A stretch of DNA of 10,819 bases, taken from Deltaproteobacteria bacterium. Lineage in GTDB: Bacteria > Desulfobacterota > Syntrophia > Syntrophales > Smithellaceae. Location: the NCBI GenBank assembly GCA_011046295.1, contig DSAV01000114.1, forward strand, positions 1 through 10,819, in the 5' to 3' direction. The notes beneath the pieces were generated by a model. It saw only the letters and a program-made list of their open reading frames with translations, did no database searches and was not told the origin of the DNA. This document shows positions 7,578-10,819 of the stretch, one piece after another (position 1 is the stretch's first letter; each line of letters begins with the position of its first letter). The translations under genes were made by a program, and so were the position numbers.

Positions 7578-8813
7578 ATGAAATTAAGATTTTCGATGAA
7601 CAATGTAAAATTATACCTGGTCATGATGGGGCTTCCGGCGCGGGGAAAATCAACGCTGGCCATCCGCCTGAGGGAAGCTTTCCAAAAAAACCGTATCCCG
7701 GCCAGAATCTTCAACAACGGCAATCTGCGCCGCAAACACCTGCCCATTAAAGAGACGTTTTCCGCCGATTTTTATCATCCGCAAAACGCAGAAGCGAGGC
7801 TTTTAAGAAATGACTTCGCCCTTATCAACATGAACCGGGCCAGAAGCTATCTGGCAGGCGCGGGCCAGGTGGCCATCCTGGATGCGGCCAATGTCAGCCG
7901 GGCGCGCCGGATGATGATTGAAGAAAATCTCAAAGATCACCCCATCCTTTTTATCGAATGTCTTAACGATGACGATGAAATACTTTCTCTGATGATTGAG
8001 GCCAAAACGAAGCTGCCGGAATTCTCTCGTATGCCGAGTAAAAAAGCGCAGGCGGAATTTTTAAAGCGCATAGAACATTACCGGATGATTTACACTCCCC
8101 TGCGGGAGGAAAGAAATTTTTTCCGCCTGGATTCTTTGCAAAACAGAATATTCGAAGAAAAGCTCACCGACAAAATTTCCCTTTATCTGCTGATTAAAGA
8201 CATTTTGGTGACCGATGTGGTAAAAAATTTATTTCTCATCCGGCACACGCAGACCAGACACAATGTCATCGATCGCATCGGCGGGGATTCCACGCTCACC
8301 GCCAAAGGCATCACGCAGGCCAGGGCTCTGGGGCATTTTTTCCAAAGGCACGAAATATCCTACATCTTCACCAGCAACAAGAAACGCACCATACAAACCG
8401 CGCGGGCGATTGCGGAGCGGCAAAAATATTGCAAAGTCATTTCACTCAAAGAATTCGATGAAATTAACGGCGGAATCTGCGAAGGACTGACCTATAAGGA
8501 TATCGAAAAAAATATGCCGGAGGTCTTCAGCGCAAGGGCGGCAAACAAATATCACTACGCCTACCCGCAGGGGGAAAGCTACGCGATGATGAAACCGCGC
8601 GTCGAGACTGGCTTGAAAAAAGCGTTTTTCCTAAACCGCCACGCGGAAAACATCATGATTGTCGGCCATCAGGCGGTCAACCGGATGATTCTGGCGCACT
8701 TTCTCTTCCGCCGCGACGACGACGTGCCCTACATCTACATCCCGCAGGATCAGTTCTACCACATCGTCTCCACGCAGAATAAAAAGCTGTTCGAGTTGAA
8801 ACCTTATGCGTAA
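7578..8813 (+). CDS. Bifunctional 6-phosphofructo-2-kinase / fructose-2,6-bisphosphatase
   Basis: The predicted enzyme makes fructose 2,6-bisphosphate from fructose 6-phosphate + ATP and hydrolyses it again. In eukaryotes this molecule activates phosphofructokinase-1 and inhibits fructose-1,6-bisphosphatase. The 411 residues contain only the catalytic core. The kinase half has the P-loop GLPARGKST (18-26), NNGNLRR (46-52), DFYHPQN (64-70), DAANVSRARR (102-111), FIECLNDDDE (125-134) and RIEHYRMIYTPL (164-175). The phosphatase half, of the histidine phosphatase superfamily, has RHTQTRHN with phospho-acceptor His223, RIGGD, KKRTIQTA (R270), E295, Y306, R320, K324, YPQGESY (Y335) and HQAVNR (H364, Q365, R369). 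These match, from memory, the substrate and catalytic residues of the rat liver enzyme. Neither possible start (7578 or 7596) has a clear ribosome binding site. The last ~89 bases recur at 9552-9640 beyond the toxin-antitoxin pair. The family call is firm; activity and physiological role in this bacterium are inferred. Confidence 0.93.
   Translation: MKLRFSMNNVKLYLVMMGLPARGKSTLAIRLREAFQKNRIPARIFNNGNLRRKHLPIKETFSADFYHPQNAEARLLRNDFALINMNRARSYLAGAGQVAILDAANVSRARRMMIEENLKDHPILFIECLNDDDEILSLMIEAKTKLPEFSRMPSKKAQAEFLKRIEHYRMIYTPLREERNFFRLDSLQNRIFEEKLTDKISLYLLIKDILVTDVVKNLFLIRHTQTRHNVIDRIGGDSTLTAKGITQARALGHFFQRHEISYIFTSNKKRTIQTARAIAERQKYCKVISLKEFDEINGGICEGLTYKDIEKNMPEVFSARAANKYHYAYPQGESYAMMKPRVETGLKKAFFLNRHAENIMIVGHQAVNRMILAHFLFRRDDDVPYIYIPQDQFYHIVSTQNKKLFELKPYA
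8725..8813 (+). repeat. Direct repeat, copy A (3' end of the kinase/phosphatase gene)
   Basis: These 89 bases align without gaps to 9552-9640, offset 827, with 79 identities. The central 42 bases (8735-8776 and 9562-9603) are identical. Copy A is the in-frame end of the intact gene and includes its TAA stop. Similarity ends at the stop codon on the right and at about 8725 on the left. Confidence 0.95.
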
Positions 8814-8856
8814 ATTTTCTGTTTGCAGACCTGTTTCATTTTTCCTAATTCATTTA

Positions 8857-8885
8857 TTTAATAATATTATTGGTTATGTTATAAT
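8857..8885 (+). promoter_or_regulatory. mntA-hepT promoter with internal palindrome
   Basis: A consensus TATAAT (8880-8885) is preceded by TG at 8877-8878, an extended -10. The -35 position holds only TTTAAT (8857-8862). The perfect 12-base palindrome AATAATATTATT (8860-8871) overlaps the spacer and could bind an autorepressor. Transcription would start near 8892, giving a leader of about 5 bases to the first ATG or 20 to the second. Confidence 0.6.
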
Positions 8886-8896
8886 GCAAAAAATTT

Positions 8897-9208
8897 ATGA
8901 GAAAAAAAGTTATGAATATAAAGGAATTTAAAAAGATTGCCATTCCAGCTTGCGAAAAATTTAAGGTAAAAAGACTTGATGTTTTTGGATCTCTTGCCCG
9001 TGGAGAGACCAATTCAAAAAGTGATGTAGATTTACTCGTTGAGTTCAATGATCCGCCCCATGAATTATCAAAACGGTTCTTTGGCTTGCTGCACTATCTG
9101 GAAGATTCTCTCGAAACTAGAATAGATCTTCTCACCAGTTCCAACCTCAAGAATCCCTATTTCCGGGAAAAAGCGCTGCGCGAAAGGCAGACGGTCTATG
9201 AAAGATGA
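8897..9208 (+). CDS. mntA: MntA-type nucleotidyltransferase antitoxin
   Basis: This small minimal nucleotidyltransferase of 103 residues has the exact GSX10DXD signature: GSLARGE at 31-37 and DVD at 43-45. The third carboxylate is probably D77 in ETRIDLLT. In the studied MntA-HepT system of Shewanella the MNT protein adds AMP to a tyrosine of the HEPN toxin and silences it; that role is inferred here from family and partner. Its 3' end overlaps hepT by 11 bases, implying translational coupling. The start is uncertain. ATG 8897 would follow a leader of about 5 bases, while ATG 8912 (MNIKEFKK) gives 98 residues and a longer leader; neither has a ribosome binding site. The gene is AT-rich compared with its neighbours, consistent with horizontal acquisition. 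Confidence 0.9.
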   Translation: MRKKVMNIKEFKKIAIPACEKFKVKRLDVFGSLARGETNSKSDVDLLVEFNDPPHELSKRFFGLLHYLEDSLETRIDLLTSSNLKNPYFREKALRERQTVYER

Positions 9209-9542
9209 GATTCTAAAACATCTTTTCGATATCAAAGAGGCAGCTTCGGCCATATTAAGCTTTGTAAAAGACAAAACTTTCGATGATTACAACCGCGACG
9301 AGTTAATGCGTTCAGGTGTGGAACGAAAGTTTGAAATTATCGGCGAGGCCTTAAACAGAATAAAAAGGACAGACCCGGCTATCTTAAATAAAATAGGTGA
9401 ATGCCGCAGTATTGTTTCTTTCAGAAATATATTGGCCCATGGTTACGACAGCATCGACCACAGAATCGTGTGGGAAGTTATCCATGACGATCTGGCGAAG
9501 CTTTTCGGGGACGTAATACAGCTCATGCGTGAAAATGAATGA
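9198..9542 (+). CDS. hepT: HepT-type HEPN (DUF86) toxin, RNase
   Basis: This 114-residue all-helical protein carries the HEPN active-site motif RX4HXY as RNILAHGY: Arg76, His81 and Tyr83. Arg and His would form the composite RNase site of the dimer, and the Tyr is the AMP acceptor in the studied Shewanella pair. Other family features are VERKFEIIGEALNRI (41-55) and a C-terminal WEVIHDDLAKL helix. The start at 9198 overlaps the mntA stop by 11 bases; AAAGG about 10 bases upstream can serve as the ribosome binding site. The order antitoxin first, toxin second favours antitoxin supply before toxin. All motif residues are present, so it appears intact. Its stop is only 9 bases before the stranded kinase/phosphatase fragment. 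The target RNA is unknown here. Confidence 0.9.
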   Translation: MKDEILKHLFDIKEAASAILSFVKDKTFDDYNRDELMRSGVERKFEIIGEALNRIKRTDPAILNKIGECRSIVSFRNILAHGYDSIDHRIVWEVIHDDLAKLFGDVIQLMRENE

Positions 9543-9551
9543 GCCGCCTAT

Positions 9552-9640
9552 TGCCCTAAACCTACATCCCGCAGGATCAGTTCTACCACATCGTCTCCAC
9601 GCAAAATAAAAAGCTGTTCGAATTAAAACTCTACGCCTAG
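9552..9640 (+). pseudogene. Stranded 3' fragment of a kinase/phosphatase gene (direct repeat, copy B)
   Basis: In the frame of the intact gene it reads TYIPQDQFYHIVST followed by QNKKLFELKLYA and TAG, preceded by an in-frame TAA, so it cannot be expressed as an extension. Over the 79 bases from 9562 to the stop it differs from copy A at 8 positions. Seven are third codon positions (one in the stop codon), and the only amino acid change is Pro to Leu. That pattern shows it diverged while it was still the end of a working gene. It ends 10 bases before the stop codon of the convergent fprA, a natural position for the original gene end. It is therefore probably the native 3' end, displaced by the cassette, or a piece of a homologous allele. 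Confidence 0.88.
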
Positions 9641-9650
9641 AAAAAATCTT

Positions 9651-10819
9651 TTATCCTCCGGCGAGTTTTTCCCCCAACTCCCGCGCCTGTGACAACTCTT
9701 CATCGCCCGGCTGCCACATCGTTTTCAGCCCTTCATCTATTAGCTCAAAACCGGCTTCGGTAAGATGATCGGTCAGAATTTTCACGCTTTCTCCGCTCCA
9801 TCCGTAGCAACCGAACGCCGCGGCCTTTTTGTTTTTAAATTTTAGTCCCTTGACCATTTCCAGCAGCGACGCCATCGCGGAAAGAATTCCCTTGTTGATT
9901 GTCGGCGAGCCGACCAGAGTCATCTTAGATTTGAAGACTTCCGTCACGACATCGTTAATATCGCTGCGGGAAATGTTGTAGAGCTTCACCGTCACTTTGT
10001 CGTCATTTTGCTTGATACCCTTGGCAATGGCTTCGGCCAGCATTCTGGTTCCGTCCCACATCGTATCGTAAATTATCGTTATCTGGTCTTCCTGATAGTT
10101 TGCCGCCCACTGCAGATATTTTTGCGCGATCTGCAGAGGATTGTCGCGCCAGATGACGCCGTGGCTCGGACAAATGACGGAAAGCGGCAGATTAAGCGCG
10201 ATCACCTCGTTAATCTTTTTTGTCACCAGCGGTGAAAACGGCGTGAGGATGTTGGCGTAATATTTTATCGCCTCTTCAAAAAGCTCGGATTGCACGACTA
10301 AATCATTGAACATATGTTCGCTGGCGATATGCTGACCGAAAGCGTCATTGGAGAAAAGAATCGCATCACCGGTCAGATACTCCATCATGGAATCAGGCCA
10401 GTGCAGCATCGGCGCTTCGATAAAAATCAGCTCTTTTTTGCCCAGCGAAAGTTTATCGCCGGTTTTCACCACCTGGAAATTCCAGTCCTGATGGTAGTGG
10501 CCTTTAAGCGACTTGAGGCCGTTGGCCGTGCAGTAAATTGGCTTGTCGGGAATGTGCCGCATCAGCTCCGGAAGCGCGCCGGAATGATCCATTTCGGCGT
10601 GATTGGCAATGACATAATCAATTTTTTTGAGGTCTATTTCTTTGGCGAGATTTTCGACAAATTCTTTGGCAAAGGGTGTCCAGACCGTATCGATGAGGGC
10701 GGTCTTTTCATCTTCGACCAGATAGGAATTATACGATGTCCCGCGGTGCGTGGAATATTCTTCGCCATGGAACCTGCGCAGTTCCCAGTCCACCTTGCCC
10801 ACCCAGTGGATATTCGGTG
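9651..10819 (-). CDS. fprA: Flavodiiron protein (A-type flavoprotein), 5' end outside window
   Basis: The protein reduces O2 to water and/or NO to N2O, using electrons from rubredoxin, NADH-linked partners or F420H2, and protects anaerobic metabolism in the cytosol. The frame is open to the window edge. A GTG at 10802 is not the likely start, because the upstream codons (PNIHW) continue the family pattern NIxWVGxxDWxLRxFHG. Numbering from that GTG: the metallo-beta-lactamase-like domain has diiron ligands H68, E70 and D72 in NHAEMDHSG, H134 in APMLHWPDSM, D153 in FSNDAFG, and H214 in CPSHGVIW. All positions are canonical. The flavodoxin-like domain starts near 240 with the FMN phosphate loop IIYDTMWDGTRM and continues to 383 (GSPTINKG, FGCYGWSGES). 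No extra rubredoxin domain is fused at the C-terminus, so it is the simple class A form. It converges on the toxin-antitoxin segment. Confidence 0.95.
   Translation of the reverse strand, partial: PNIHWVGKVDWELRRFHGEEYSTHRGTSYNSYLVEDEKTALIDTVWTPFAKEFVENLAKEIDLKKIDYVIANHAEMDHSGALPELMRHIPDKPIYCTANGLKSLKGHYHQDWNFQVVKTGDKLSLGKKELIFIEAPMLHWPDSMMEYLTGDAILFSNDAFGQHIASEHMFNDLVVQSELFEEAIKYYANILTPFSPLVTKKINEVIALNLPLSVICPSHGVIWRDNPLQIAQKYLQWAANYQEDQITIIYDTMWDGTRMLAEAIAKGIKQNDDKVTVKLYNISRSDINDVVTEVFKSKMTLVGSPTINKGILSAMASLLEMVKGLKFKNKKAAAFGCYGWSGESVKILTDHLTEAGFELIDEGLKTMWQPGDEELSQARELGEKLAGG

Larger units (their letters stand above)
8814..9551 (+). mobile_element. Putative inserted toxin-antitoxin cassette between direct repeats
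   Basis: This 738-base segment holds only the mntA promoter, mntA and hepT. It is bounded on the left by the end of the kinase/phosphatase gene and on the right by a stranded second copy of that end. Its base composition, especially in mntA and the promoter, is visibly more AT-rich than the genes on either side. Recombination between the repeats would remove it and leave an intact kinase/phosphatase gene next to fprA. No integrase, transposase or terminal inverted repeat is visible, so movement would need outside help or homologous recombination. Arrangement and repeats are seen; mobility is inferred. Confidence 0.45.

Noticed and set aside
8814..8856. Terminator after the kinase/phosphatase gene
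   Set aside because: I found no stable hairpin with a T-tract; GTTTGCAGAC is only an imperfect short palindrome.
10800..10802. GTG as the start codon of the flavodiiron protein
   Set aside because: Codons upstream (PNIHW) continue the conserved family N-terminus, so the true start lies beyond the window.
1..10819. CRISPR array, tRNA, rRNA, insertion sequence or phage genes
   Set aside because: No regularly spaced repeats, cloverleaf or rRNA signatures, transposase or integrase motifs were seen on either strand.

Overview
The window looks like a chromosomal segment of an anaerobic bacterium, most likely a syntrophic or sulfate-reducer-like member of the Desulfobacterota. This placement is an inference from gene content: a long-form acyl-CoA dehydrogenase, GTP-dependent PEP carboxykinase next to pyruvate phosphate dikinase, a flavodiiron protein, and the start of a secreted surface protein of a type I associate with this group. 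No rRNA, tRNA or marker gene is present to confirm it. Most genes have moderate GC. The left edge and the mntA-hepT block are visibly richer in A+T.

Layout. (1) 1-332, minus: N-terminus of a secreted protein running off the left edge, preceded by a candidate structured leader (363-422) and a weak promoter. (2) 464-677: no gene, closed by a 12-bp inverted repeat just past pckG. (3) 678-5253, minus: a ppdK-pckG operon. (4) 5490-7364, minus: a ~620-residue acyl-CoA dehydrogenase with a near-consensus promoter and a hairpin after its stop. (5) 7578-8813, plus: a divergently transcribed bifunctional 6-phosphofructo-2-kinase/fructose-2,6-bisphosphatase, a eukaryote-like enzyme rare in bacteria. (6) 8897-9542, plus: an mntA-hepT (MNT/HEPN) toxin-antitoxin pair. 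(7) 9552-9640: a second, diverged copy of the last ~89 bases of the kinase/phosphatase gene. (8) 9651-10819, minus: a flavodiiron protein whose 5' end lies outside the window.

How the genes relate. PpdK and PckG both make or consume PEP from C3 and C4 precursors. The fructose-2,6-bisphosphate enzyme, if active, would make and destroy a glycolysis/gluconeogenesis signal one gene away. The acyl-CoA dehydrogenase supplies reducing equivalents from acyl-CoA oxidation, and the flavodiiron protein would protect anaerobic metabolism from O2 or NO.

The most unusual observation is that the toxin-antitoxin pair lies between two direct copies of the 3' end of the kinase/phosphatase gene, 827 bp apart. 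The copies differ almost only at third codon positions. This is the footprint expected when a cassette enters the 3' end of a gene and brings a replacement end with it. No integrase or transposase gene is visible.
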